Shown here: positions 1 to 11,300 of the stretch, in pieces
How the letters are laid out: each line of letters begins with the position of its first letter
Position numbering within the stretch: the first letter of the stretch is position 1
From: JAGXFP01 sp046484585
GTDB taxonomy: Bacteria; Desulfobacterota; Desulfobulbia; Desulfobulbales; JAGXFP01
NCBI GenBank assembly: GCA_046484585.1
Contig: JAWOIQ010000210.1
Span: 1-64,000 of the forward strand
Reading direction: 5' to 3'
Length of the DNA: 64,000 nt
Program-made: the position numbers and the translations under genes
Notes under the pieces: model-generated
What the model was told of the DNA's origin: nothing
The model's input: only the letters and a program-made list of their open reading frames with translations
Database searches by the model: none

Positions 1-699
1 ATGCGGGTGCTCGGCTTCGATCCCTTTCCCTCCCTTGCCAATATCCACCAGCTTTCGGCCGAGGTGGGGCTGGCCCGCTCCATCAACGAGCTGTTGAGCC
101 AGGCGGAAATCCTCACCCTGCATGTGCCGTTAAGTGACAAAACCAGAGGGCTGGTCAATCGCGACTTCCTGGCCGGATTAAAGGACGGCGCCATCCTGGT
201 CAACTATTCCCGGGGCGAGATTGTCGATGAAAGCGCGGTCCTCGCTGCTCTCGACAGCGGCAAACTGGCCGGTTATCTTACCGATTTCCCCAGTGCGGCG
301 GTGGTCGAGCATCCCGGAGTCATCTGCTCGCCCCATCTGGGAGCAAGCACCTCGGAGTCCGAAGAACAGTGCGCCAGGATGGCGGCCGGCCAGCTGATCG
401 CCTATCTCGAATACGGTTCGGTGGGGCGCAGCGTCAACTTCCCCACCGCCGAGTCGATTCCGGCCGCCAACGTCCATAGCCGCCTGATCATGATCAACAA
501 GGATGTGCCGGGGATGATCGGTTTTGCCTCCCAGGCGATTGGGGCCGGAAATGTGAATATCGGCAGTTATCTTAATGAGAGTAACGGCGTGATCGGTTAC
601 AATATCATCGACGTGGAGAGCGCCATCCCCGAGGCGGTGCTTGCCGCGATCAATAAACATCCCGGCGTGATCAGGACCAGAATAATCAATTACGGATAA
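1..699 (+). CDS. serA: D-3-phosphoglycerate dehydrogenase, C-terminal part (5' cut by window edge)
   Basis: This is the C-terminal 232 residues of a D-isomer 2-hydroxyacid dehydrogenase of the phosphoglycerate dehydrogenase type, which oxidises 3-phosphoglycerate to 3-phosphohydroxypyruvate in serine synthesis. The Met at position 1 is internal: the GxGxxG of the NAD-binding fold would lie just before it, and the fragment opens inside the Rossmann fold (VLGFDP). Visible motifs are the substrate/NAD Arg in NYSRGEIVDE (residue 71) and the catalytic His in SPHLGAST (residue 112). Residues from about 158 to the end form an ACT-type domain (NKDVPGMIGFASQAIG...). The TDFP stretch places it in the short SerA group of about 390 residues. 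Where that group usually has Glu after TDFP I see Ala (about residue 100), with a Glu three residues on. Six bases separate it from the next gene, so the two may be cotranscribed. Confidence 0.9.
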   Translation: MRVLGFDPFPSLANIHQLSAEVGLARSINELLSQAEILTLHVPLSDKTRGLVNRDFLAGLKDGAILVNYSRGEIVDESAVLAALDSGKLAGYLTDFPSAAVVEHPGVICSPHLGASTSESEEQCARMAAGQLIAYLEYGSVGRSVNFPTAESIPAANVHSRLIMINKDVPGMIGFASQAIGAGNVNIGSYLNESNGVIGYNIIDVESAIPEAVLAAINKHPGVIRTRIINYG

Positions 700-705
700 C
701 CTGTT

Positions 706-1200
706 ATGGAAGTCGATAAGAAATCGGAGAAAAAATCCTACTTTCTCAATGTGAAAATCCTGCGGCAGCTGCTGATCGGGCTCGACGACCTGATGCATTT
801 CGCCGTGGCCCTGGTCCTCGCGGTCTGCGGCGCCCTGATCCTGTTCCAGACCCTTCCCAACCTGCTCCATCCCGACGTCAAGACCCTGCTCCATGTCCTG
901 AACGACGTCCTGCTGGTCCTGATCGTCATGGAGCTGATGTGGCCGATCATCCGCTTTCTGAAAAGAGAGTCCTTCACCCTGAATCCCTTCCTCTATATCG
1001 GCATAATTTCCTCTGTCCGGCGGATTCTCTTGATCGAGGCCGAGCATTCCATCGTCACCCAGGCCGCCGATTATCGCGCGAAATGGGAAACCCTCTGGCC
1101 GGTCCTGGCCGAAATGGGCGCCAATGTCTTTATCATCCTGATCCTCGCCATTTCCCTGCGCATCCTGGCCGGCAGGCCGGGTAAGGTGAACGGCGCGTAG
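706..1200 (+). CDS. PsiE-family inner-membrane protein
   Basis: This 164-residue integral membrane protein resembles the phosphate-starvation-inducible PsiE family (PF06146). After a basic, charged N-terminus there are hydrophobic segments at about residues 30-50, 62-84, 93-108 (weaker) and 130-153, which matches the usual four-helix arrangement. The conserved-looking central part contains LLVLIVMELMWPI and, after a short basic loop, a segment like the family's RxIL(L)IE. The molecular function of the family is unknown; PsiE in E. coli responds to phosphate starvation and cAMP, but no pho box is evident here. It starts at ATG six bases after serA and is the last recognisable core gene before the insertion scar. 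I am fairly sure of the family and unsure of any function. Confidence 0.75.
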   Translation: MEVDKKSEKKSYFLNVKILRQLLIGLDDLMHFAVALVLAVCGALILFQTLPNLLHPDVKTLLHVLNDVLLVLIVMELMWPIIRFLKRESFTLNPFLYIGIISSVRRILLIEAEHSIVTQAADYRAKWETLWPVLAEMGANVFIILILAISLRILAGRPGKVNGA

Positions 1201-1329
1201 TTTTGCCGCCCGTCTTTGCAGGTTTGGCAAAAGTCGCGGGCCGGGCGAGGCCTGAGGCTATCAATTTCATGCTGGATTCTGGCTCCGGGCCGTCTTTCCG
1301 GGCTGGGCAGCTTCCAACCGGCGCCTGGG

Positions 1330-1606
1330 ATTTTTCTGCAGCACCGGCTGGGCCACACTCTGGCCAAGGCCTTGTCTTTGCGGCTCAACTCCTTATCAAG
1401 CTGTTTAATGGTTGCATCTATCCCCGCACCTGTTCGCGCTCGACCTTGCTGATGGTAAACGTGAAATCCCTGCAAGAATGCCTTATTCCAGCCGGCAATC
1501 TGCTAGGGATAAAAGCCCCTTTCGCCGGTAGTATTCATCCAGTTCAACTTCGCTCTAGGCTGGCGGTTTCGATCACCACAGCCAGCTTTTCTTCGTTGCT
1601 TAAGCT
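1330..1606 (-). pseudogene. IS3-type transposase OrfA remnant, frameshifted
   Basis: Read on the minus strand, three frames together recreate an IS3-type OrfA (helix-turn-helix plus leucine-zipper protein). From high to low coordinates the pieces are LSNEEKLAVVIETASLE, then ELDEYYRRKGL after a frame change, then QIAGWNKAFLQG, then IDATIKQLDKELSRKDKALA, and finally AQPVLQKN in a third frame. The usual family text here is close to (L)S.EEKLAVVIETA..., E(L).EYCRRKGLY, and KALEREL.RKDKALAEAAALLVLQKK. At least two frameshifts and an internal stop mean it is dead. No OrfB follows towards psiE, so the element is truncated. The assignment is from memory of the family, not a search. Confidence 0.6.
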
Positions 1607-1641
1607 GCCTCTGCTGGCCTTTGCTGTTAGAGAGGTTTGCC

Positions 1642-1749
1642 ATTGATGTCCTTTTGCACACGACCATTCAAGCCACCAGAAGGATTCTTCGTATCAGTTG
1701 GGATGAAGCGTGGCATCTCATGGAACAAGCGGTAAAGCGAGGTCTTGCC
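1642..1749 (+). pseudogene. ISL3-family transposase internal fragment
   Basis: A 36-codon open stretch on the plus strand contains RILRISWDEAWHLMEQAVKRGLA. This is very like the segment of ISL3-family transposases just before the first catalytic Asp region (LxxSWDEAxxxMERAVxRGLAR). It has no start, no DDE core and no ends, and it stops matching after GLA, so it is a relic. It abuts the IS3-type remnant that lies on the opposite strand, indicating successive insertions and deletions at this junction. Confidence 0.5.
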
Positions 1750-2229
1750 CTAACGGTTGAATTTATAATTACAGTGATTGTATAAAAGGCTGCCAATTTA
1801 AAATGAATCGTTAACAATCAAAAGTATTTTTATTTGGTAATTTGATGAAATATTTATTGTTTAGGATTGAAATGATTATCCCCCCAAAAAACTAACAAAT
1901 AAATTATTTGTTTTTAGGTAGACATGATTGAATTTGCGTGTTAGACGGAAATATATGTGTCCTTTTTAAATAAGGTTGTGCCATAAACAGGGGAATGTAG
2001 GGATGGCATAAAAATGAGAATTAATAAGGCGATTTTATGCTTGGTGTTCTACTTAGACATAATCAGTCTTGATATTGTTTCGTTTTTGAGCCTTTCAATT
2101 AATATGCTCCTCCTATAATCGTAATGTCTGTTGTTTTGAGGTTGTTTTTTGAGGAAACGGTTTTTCTGAATGCTTTTTTAAATTATGGCTCTCGAAAATT
2201 ATTGATTCTTTAGGGGAAGAGGCATCTTC
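1750..2229. other. A+T-rich intergenic leader before the giant gene
   Basis: No open reading frame of note is present. Base composition is clearly richer in A+T than the flanking genes. It contains an A+T palindrome at 1895-1911 (8-bp arms around one central base) followed by four T (1912-1915), too weak to call a terminator with confidence. It also contains a candidate -10 box at 2114-2119. I looked for a GEMM-type c-di-GMP riboswitch, which often precedes adhesin genes in related bacteria, and did not find its conserved core. Confidence 0.6.
2093..2119 (+). promoter_or_regulatory. Candidate promoter for the giant gene
   Basis: A perfect TATAAT lies at 2114-2119, about 110 bases before the start codon. 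The best -35 candidate is a weak TTTCAA at 2093-2098 with a 15-base spacer. The -35 is poor, so the promoter may need an activator or the match may be chance in A+T-rich DNA. Confidence 0.3.
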
Positions 2230-2232
2230 TTG
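2212..2232 (+). promoter_or_regulatory. Ribosome-binding site and TTG start of the giant gene
   Basis: AGGGGAAGAGG at 2212-2222 is a strong purine-rich Shine-Dalgarno sequence, seven bases before TTG at 2230. No in-frame ATG occurs in the early coding part, and a good signal peptide begins immediately after TTG, so this start is preferred. Confidence 0.7.
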
Positions 2233-2328
2233 AATCTTGTTCAATTAACAGGAAAGAGACAAAATGAGTTTTTAGTTTTTGTTTTCTGTGTCTTTTTTTG
2301 TGCATACCCTTTTCAGGGTACTGCCTGT
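2230..2328 (+). other. Signal peptide of the giant protein
   Basis: Residues 1-33 comprise a short polar start, GKR at 8-10, a hydrophobic core at about 14-28 rich in Phe and Val, and small residues GTA before Cys33. This is a Sec signal. Lipidation at Cys33 is possible but the -3 residue (Gly) is atypical, so signal peptidase I cleavage is equally plausible. Confidence 0.75.
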
Positions 2329-5300
2329 GGGGAGAGTCTTGTCGACATTCGTGTAAATGGAATCCTTGCTTCAGAGAATATAAAAACAAGTTATACATTA
2401 TCAATAAATGATTGTACTGAGTTAAACACTATTTCCTATTCCGTAGGTAGTGTGGATGGTTTGCTTAGTACCTCGGATGCCAAGCGTATTCCTGGATCAA
2501 CTTCCGGTTGTCAGGTTGTTATTCAAGGTGAGGGAGTTGACAGTCACGATCCCCAAACAACGCTCAATTTTCGCGATGGTTCATCGCAGTTTCACACAGA
2601 AAATTTTAAGAATGAAAAAAATGCCCCTCAGCTTTCTTTTCAAGATATAAGTTTTGCATATGTTGATGGTCTACAAAAAATTATCACTACGGCAAAAGTC
2701 CACGACGACGTAGATATATCATATGTCGGGTTTTCCATAGTTGGAATAAGGGCATCAGATCTTCGTTCCAATGGCGGCATTGTTGCTTTAGCACGAGAGA
2801 AGTCATTTGCAAGAACAAATGGAATTGAAAAAGTTTATCCTACAAATGAAGGACAAGATCTTTTCTCTCTTCCGCTTGACGTTATTTCGGAACTTGATGC
2901 CGGTTCAATTGCACATGATGGGGTGGTCCTCGTAGATATTGTTGCTGTTGACTCTTCGGGCAATCAAAGCGCCTTGTCACGGATAAGCTTTACAGGTGAT
3001 GATGTTGTTGAGGAAGCTACCGACCTTAAAGTACAGCCGGCAAATATAATTTTTTCGAATCTTCTGGAAACCGCAGCTATCATTCCTTCCGTGGATTTTC
3101 AGTTTCGGGGAGAGACCCCTTTGCCCGGAATGGGTACTGGTGTCACTTACGAATCATCGCATCCGGATCTTATTTCTGTTACCCATGCCGGTATTGTTTA
3201 TCCCCTCAATGAGACCAATGTTGAGAATGTATTTATAACAGTAAGTTATCCGAATCTTCCGCCGGTAACTATCCCGGTTGAAGTAGATTTAACCAAAAAA
3301 ATAACAGGTCTTCGTGTTAAAGAGGGCTTGAATCCGGCTGGGATGTGGGAGTTGGACAGTCTCAATAACTGGCATCCCATGCCCAGACTTGTTGCGGTCT
3401 TTGATGATGGCAGTGAGAGCGAGATCAGCTCTCAGTTTGCCCTGGAATATCTTTTGGGTGATGGTGCCCAAGGCATTATTTCATATGATGAAAATCTTGG
3501 TATTTTTGCAAAAGCTATAGTTCCACCATCAACACCGGTACATTTAAAAGTTCGTTTGGTGCACCAACCGACAGTTGTTGCCGATATTCCCATTATTGCC
3601 AATGATGCAATTCCTGACATCGATTTGATTGTTCCCGATAAGGTCAAGACCGGAACTCAGCTTGAAATTAAAGCTGAAGCAAGTGACGATGTTGGCATCA
3701 AAGAAGTTCGTTTCCTGATGTACGGTGCAGAAATCGGGTCCAGGGTAAAACCGCCATTTGTCCTGAATATGGACATCACTGATGAATTGGTTGGCCAAAC
3801 CTTTAATTTCCAAGCCGTGGCAATTGACACCGCCGGACAGGCAAATCAGACGCCGATAAAATCGATAAAAGCTGTTGCCGATATAAAGATTCAGGTTCCT
3901 GCTGTTGAAATAGAATCCCCCGTCAGCATGCAGCGTATTGTGGAAGGAAGCCCCATACGATATCAGATGGCGCTAGCCTTGCCGGAAGGTTCTTCTGGCA
4001 GCAGCATTTCCTATATCGAATTTATGCTTGACGGAAAAATGATAGGCGAAGCTGCTTTTCCTCTCTTTGAGGAAAGGACGATTGATAAGCAAAAGATTAT
4101 GTATGAAGTGTGGCGTTTGGATACCACTGTTGAGGAGATATCCACCACCGAAACGAGCTTTTCTTTTTACGGGATGATCCACACGAGGAATGGAGGATCC
4201 GGCGAGACGGATTCGCGGTTGATAAGTATCATTGAAAATCGTCCGCCTGTTGTCGAAATTACGGCACCGAGACCGGGGGCAAGTTTCACTGTCGGGCAAA
4301 TTGCGACAGTTCAGGTTGAAGTTTCAGATGATACCTTGAATGCCGGCGCCGGCATCGTCTTCTATTTGAATGATGAAATTTATAAAGAAACAACTTTTTC
4401 TGATTTAGAAAATCGTTTTAGCAGCGATTTGGGGGTGCAAAAAACCTCCATGAATTTTCCTGTTTCCATTGCTGAAGAGATGTTGGGAACAACATTGCGG
4501 TTTAAAGCCGAAGTGATCGATTTTCATGGATCTGTCGGCCGAAGTGAAGTGTTGAAAATTCCGATCACCGAGGATAAGGCCCCTGGCGTTGCCGTAACGC
4601 ATCCAGTTGATGGGGCTCATTTTATCGCCGGATTGCCGATCGATATCAGGGCCGACGCCACTGATGATGTAAAGGTTGAAAGGGTAGACTTTTATGTGGC
4701 TGGCAGGCTTGCAGGCTCGGATTCCACCGCTCCCTTTTCATTTGCCTATGTGGCTCCCGATACAATCGTAAGCGAGCAAACCGTCAAAATATATGCAACG
4801 GTGTTTGACAATCTGGGGCAATCCTCAAGTAGCGGGGAAGTTGTTGTTACTCTGGGGAAAGATGAACAACCGCCTGTTGTCAATATCGTTTCGCCTGCTC
4901 TTACTGCTACTGAAGGTGGCGATAGTTGGGCGGAAGTCATTGAGGAAAGCGAAGTTGTAGTCAAAGTTGCCGGATATGATAATGTCGAGGTAGAGCATCT
5001 TGAGCTGCGAGGCATTGTCCCGGACGTTAGCGGATATCGTTTGACCGGCAATGTTGATGATGTGTTGAGTGGTGAGGTTTTTGCTCCGCAGCAGATACCG
5101 GGTGCTTTAAACGCCTTTTCTGCCTTAAAGCTTGTGCGGATTCCAGTTTTTTCAGGTGCTTCAGGTGTCAAGTATGACAGGTATCCGGTTGAGGTGACGG
5201 CCACCGATAAAACCGGTAATTCTTCTACCGCACAGATTGTAATTGCAGTTGGTCGCGATCTGCCGCCGGCGATAATCCGGGCAGAGAGTGACAGAGAAGT

Positions 5301-8300
5301 ATATTCCCCTCAAGATACTGTCCAAATTGATGTGCAGGGTCGCGATGACAGGGCGGTTACGGCACTTGATGTCAGCTATTTCGTCGATGGTGCATCAGAG
5401 GGGTCCCGGAGTGAGAACCGGCAGATTTATTCTCCATCGACAAATGTTCAGGAAGGCTTTGAGCTGGCTCTGAGCGATTTGGGTCTAAGCAACGGAGAAC
5501 ATCTTATTCGGGCCGATTTCGTTGCAACGGACATCAAAGGCCAGAAGTCGGACCAGAACGGGCCGTATTCACTGGATATTGTCGTCAAACCTGATCAGAC
5601 CGCACCCATGGCGGCCATCAGCAGCCCGCCACAGGGAGCGAATTTGTATTATGGCGATTCAGTGCAATTTGCCTGGCGTGCAATGGATGAATCCCGCATG
5701 GCGTCACTCCGTGTCATGGTCGGTAATACTGAAATTTATACCAAGAACCTGCAAGCCAAATCCGAAAGCGGAACATTCAACTATAAAATACCTGAAGCGG
5801 GTGATGAGCTGCTTCTAACCTTGATTGCCGCTGACATTTTCGGCAACGAATCAACCACCAATTGGCATTTCTCTTTACTCGGTGATGAACCACCTACTAT
5901 CAGCATCAGAAACCCGGCGCCTGGTTCACGATTGACCGAAGGTGAACCGTTCACTCTTAACGCCTCAGTTACCGATAATCGTAGTATCTCATCCGTAGTT
6001 TTCTTTATTGAGCAAGGATCTGACGTACTTTTTGCCAAATCTTTCAGTGATGCGGCGGTACAGAATGCCCAAGAGCAAGGTATCTATCTCTCAGCCGGAA
6101 TGCGGGTTCCCCATAAGCCGGAAAATGGGGAGGAACCTTTAATAATCGGTGTTCGTGCCGTTGATAATAAGGGACTGGTCCGCGAGGAGTTATTGGAGCT
6201 TGAGATCTTAGACGATCTTGAAGAACCTTTGTTAAACATGGACTTGCCGGATGGGGCATTTGAAATAATTCCGGGATCGACATTTAAAGTCAGCGGTGGT
6301 GGAAGCGACAACCTCTATATCGGTGACGTGATTCCGGTTCTGACCGATGAAAATGGATTTGAAGTACCGATTGAATGGCAAAGCTTTTCCAGAACTGATC
6401 GTGTTGAAACCATAGAAGCCGCGAATCCGAATTCGTTCGGCACGGTAGTTGTCGGGCAACGTTTTTATATGACCTGTAACGGGGTTATTAAGATTCCTGA
6501 ATCTTTTCTCGATCACTTGAATGAAAAGTATACTTTTTCGATCAAGGCAGGTGATTATGGCATAAACATAGAACAGACCCCTGGCGTGGAGATGACGATC
6601 ATTCCTGAACCGGCGGATGAAGAAGCTCCTTTGATTAAGGTTCTTGAGCCGGGCAATGAGGTTTATGAAAGACAGCCGCTTACGGCTAAAATCAGCATAT
6701 TAGATAATGTCGCGATTGCAGCTTACAAGGTGTTTGTTGACGATTCTCCACTCAACATCCTTGCTGAAGAAACAGGCCTGAACGTTGCTGCCGTCAATGT
6801 GAATGATGCCGAGATAGATTTGTCCGGCTATGATCCTTCGGCCGAAGGAGAAAATCGGTTTACCTTGATTGTGGAAGCCGTGGATGCTTCTGGTAATGAA
6901 GCTCGGTATGCCAAAATAGTTCGTGTATTAACTGATAATGCTCCCACATTGTCGGTAATCGATCCGGTGCCGGAAAGCGATTTAATCAAAGGCGCTTTAG
7001 CATTTCAGACTATAAGGGTCGATGATGATTATGCAGCAGCCAATGCCCCGCTTAAATTTTTCTCCGTCTATACTTCGCTGAACGGTTTGGATAATCCGGA
7101 TATCCGTGGAGATGCTTACGGATATACCCATGTGAAAGATGAAAATGGGCAGGAAGTCTATACCCCTTATATACGATTTCCTTACACAGATGCAGATCGG
7201 ATTCCCGGTCGGGTGTTAATCGGTGATCGGGCTTACCTAGAAGCCTTGGGCGATTCCAGCATGCAAGTGTGGCCTGACCCGCAAAATGTGGGAAAAAGTC
7301 TGAAACTTGATTTTGGCCCGGCCCACACTGTCTCGTATCGATTAACTATCAATAAAGAGTCTTCTTGCGGGGCGGTAAGTGAAGAAATTGAAATTACTGA
7401 CCCGACCGGCATTCCTTGGGATACATTGACCGGTAACAGTGTGAATTCGGTAGTAATTGTCCCTGAAGTCATCGATTCGAACGATAATACAGTGCAGACC
7501 TTTATCCAGAGCCTCCGTTTCGATGCAAAAAACATAAGCCGAATTAATCAATATAATGCTTCCAGCGGAATAAGGGACACTGCGGGCCAGCCTCAATTCA
7601 CGGTTTTTATTCAGGACGGTGAGGACATCGCCTTTTTGACTGCTCTGGGGTCTGTCTCTTCTGCGGTAGCTATCAAGAGTCAAGGCACAAAATTGCGCGT
7701 TCCAGTCCAATACGACATAAATAATGTACGGGTGTTGGCTCATGGGGTGGATCGGTTTTCGAGTGAACGTGGTCCGCAGTTGCTGCCGGTACTCTCGGAG
7801 CGTGCGGCTTATATCGACCAGGAACCGCCATCGATTGACTTTGATTCTCCCGCCAATGGTATGCCCGTGGTTGCTCGGCAGCGATTTGATATAAAAATGA
7901 GGATTTCGGACAATGCCGGCGGCTACAAGAATCTGAAGATTTTTGAGAACAGGGACAAATTGATTTACGAGGTCGGCGGTGTATATGGGATTGAGAATTA
8001 TACCATGCACTATCAGGTGCCGCATGATTATACCGGCGGTGAACTTGAACTCATGGCCGTGGTCGAAGACCATAGCGGCACCACCCGAACAGAATTAATG
8101 ACATTCCCGATTAACGAAAACGAGCGCCCTCAACTTACAATGAGGCAGTTTGCCTCGTACAAGGTGGATGGCATATTCCGGAAAGTCTATGACAAGCCTG
8201 AGCGTCTCAACTATGGCGAGTTCTGGGTGCGGTCAGGTGAAGAGTTCCGGCTTGATGTTTCCTTGGCCGATGATGCGGAACTAGAAGAATATGTTATTTA

Positions 8301-11300
8301 CCGACGTGATCGTGTTGGGCAGCAGATAGAGGAGTTTCGCAAAACATACGGCACAAGTTGTCCAAGCCAGCCTCAGACGTCGGACTCTGTATCGGCCATC
8401 TTGGTGTTTCAGCATGTGGAACCAACTGAATATGATTTAGTTGTTCGCGATAATTCGGGACATGAGACGAGTCGGACCATTCTTATTCATCCCTTGAGTA
8501 ATATGGCTCCTGAAATTCGAGTTACGGCACCGGCTCAGGACCAGTATATCGTTGCGGGCACCTTTACGATCAAGGTCGGTGTCGTTGCCACCGATGATCG
8601 TCTTCTGGGTAAAAACCAAATTGAAGTTTATGCTAATGGGATAAGACTTCCGGTTCAGGAAGTCAGCGATCAGATCAGCGACGCCAATGCCATCGGGGGG
8701 ATAGGTGCGGTTACACAAGGTTTTGCCTCGATGTATGATAGCATTGAGCAGAATTATTCCGTGGAAATGGCCAATGAATATGGCTTGCGGAGCAGCCCTT
8801 ATGCCAAACAGGTTGCGTTGGTTATGTCTGTACCTTCAGGACTCATTCGTGCCAATGAAGTTGTGACGATTACGGCGTTGGTTCTAGATTCCGATAACGC
8901 CGTTGGACGCCATGAAATATCTTTCTTCGGTGCTGCCGATGAAATTAATCCTGAAGTTGCAATTACCCGGCCGGAGGCAGGGTTCGGTCCGCCTGAAGCC
9001 TCGGATTTCACCCTGGGATTCCGTGGTTATGACAATGTCAAAGTCGAGCAAATGGCGGCATATCTCGCTTACGGAGCTCGCGATGCCGCCGGTACCTATT
9101 ATCGTACTGCCTATGCCACCCCGTTTCGGTCGGTAACGGGAATAGCTGAAAAGGATCATGAACCCATAACTACGGTGAATATCGATACACCGGAGTTTAA
9201 GCAACTCGTCCATACGGATCGCCTTATTGATATCGCCACCAAGATTATGATCGAGAATCCGGACTTCAACCTGACCGGGGATGTTCTGTATGATCTCTGG
9301 GTCAAGGTCACCGCGAGTGATGCCTCCGGAAATATCAGATCAAAAGAGGTAAGCTATCCCGTAAGGTCGGATGAGCGGCCTGTTGTCGATATCGCCGCGC
9401 CTTTGCCGGGCGCCAAAGTAGTCGAAGGCAGCCCCCTGGTCGTTAACGTCAACAGCTTTGATGATGTGGGCATCGATTCCTTGCGGCTTGTGGCGGCAGT
9501 AGGCGATGGCAATACTGAAATTTATAATATCCTGCTCAGGCAGCCTCCCTATCAGTTCCAGGTCAACGTTCCAGCCTTTGATCCCGCAGTCGCCGTCAAT
9601 AATACCATGCGGCTTCACGTAGAGGCTATTGACAGTTACGGTGTCAAGTACGGTGATCTGGACAAACATCGTGCCGTTGAAGACATCAATCTCGAGATCG
9701 TCCAAGACCAGCCGCCGGTTGTGGCAGTCGGCCAGCCGGTTGATAATGATGAGATTATTGAAGGAGATTATCTCCTCGTTCAGGTCAATGCGGTCGACGA
9801 TATCGGCATAGATCGTGTTGTTATGAATGTTGGCGGCTTGATCAATGGTGACAGATCCTTTACCGATACCGGTTATCCTTATGAATTCCTGGTAGAAATT
9901 CCTTACGGACAGGCAGGCAAAGATCTTGCCTTAACGGCAAGTACGACCGAAATCAGGCCTTTGGGCAATGCCAGGACAGTGCATACATCAAGGTCAACCA
10001 CGGTACATGTTGCAAAGGATGTCGATGCGCCCGATATCGTAGTCATGGCCCCGGCTGAACAAGGCGCTACCGTGGTTGAGGCCCGTTCGCTCGATTTTGC
10101 GTTGGAAATAACGGACAACGTGCGTGTGAGTACGGCGCAGGTAACCATGTTCGTTGACAAGAATCAGGACGGGACCTTTGATGATCAAGAGGAAGTGGCC
10201 CGCCGTCTGATGTTTGCGCCGCCCTTTAACGGCAGTTTGGCTGTCAAGAAGATCGAGGAATATCTTGGGCAGGAGGCGGCGGTACAGGGTGTTGATCAGC
10301 TCGCCCTACTCATCCGCTTTTCCGCTCAAGACGGTGCGGGCAACAAGAGCCAAACCTCCCGCCCGGTTACTCTGGTTCGTAATCAGCCGCCGGAAGTTCG
10401 TAAGATTCAGGTGCTTGATTTCCGTGGCTATAATCTTGGCGATACCTTAGTCGAAATCACTGAAGGCCGCGGGATAGTCGTTAATGTAATTGCCGCCGAC
10501 CGGGAGGTTGGGGTTGATGCGGTCAGGTTGTATCAAGCTGTCGGTTCGCCGGAAGCGCTTACCTATGAGAAAGTCGGGCAGGATGAAGCGGCTCCTTTCC
10601 AGTTCCACGTCAAAGTCCCGGTCGGCAAGGTCGGCGAGATCATCAGTTTTAAAGCCGAAGCAATTGATGTTGACGGTTATGAGTCGCCGCTTTCAGCGGC
10701 TCGCGAACTTACCATCGAGGCGGACCAACCGCCTACGGCAAACATTATCAAACCGGATAATGATGAATCGGTGATCATCGACGGCCAGGATATTGAGGTC
10801 TTTGTCGAGGCGATCGATGATCTGGGCATTGACGGCATTGACCGGGTTGTCTTTTATGTCAACGAAGTGCCGATTCAGACCGAGTACAATTCATGGTCGG
10901 ATGTATCCGGTTCTGCCGCCCAAGGCCATGTCTACCGGGCGCTGATCACTCCGCCTGACGGCGCCAAGGGTTTCGTTATTTACGCTGTCGCTCATGACGT
11001 TATGGGACACACCGGCAGGTCGCAAACTGTCCGTGTTGGTAAAATTGAAGATACCGTTGCCCCGAAAGTATCTGTTCTATCGCCGATCCAGGGAGATATT
11101 CTGACGGCAGGCAAGACAATCAATGCGATTGTTGCCGTTGAGGACATCGGCGTTGAAGCGGACCGCCGTGTTTATATGAAATTTGTCAGAGAAGTTTTGG
11201 GTAATGACGTTGTCGATTGGGAAGTGGTTGCGGAAGAAGAAATCGAGCTGTTCAGGGATGATTCAACTCCTGGGAAATACTCGAGTGACCCGGACAATCA

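Noticed and set aside
178..1230. A 350-codon open frame on the minus strand across serA and psiE
   Set aside because: It is antisense to two recognisable genes, its translation is low-complexity and matches nothing, and it reflects codon bias of the plus-strand genes.
1203..1646. Plus-strand 147-codon open frame after psiE
   Set aside because: The minus strand of the same DNA spells out IS3-type OrfA fragments in several frames, so the plus-strand frame is a by-product of the remnant.
1895..1915. Intrinsic terminator at the A+T palindrome
   Set aside because: The stem is wholly A/T apart from one pair near its base, and there is no gene directly upstream to terminate, so it is not reported as a terminator.
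1750..2229. Riboswitch (c-di-GMP GEMM type) before the giant gene
   Set aside because: The conserved core motifs were not found in the leader on reading; only an A+T palindrome and a -10-like box are visible.
7342..8073. Minus-strand 243-codon open frame inside the giant gene
   Set aside because: No RBS, no recognisable domain, and the plus strand encodes in-register Ig repeats. Several similar antisense frames in the giant gene were dismissed for the same reason.
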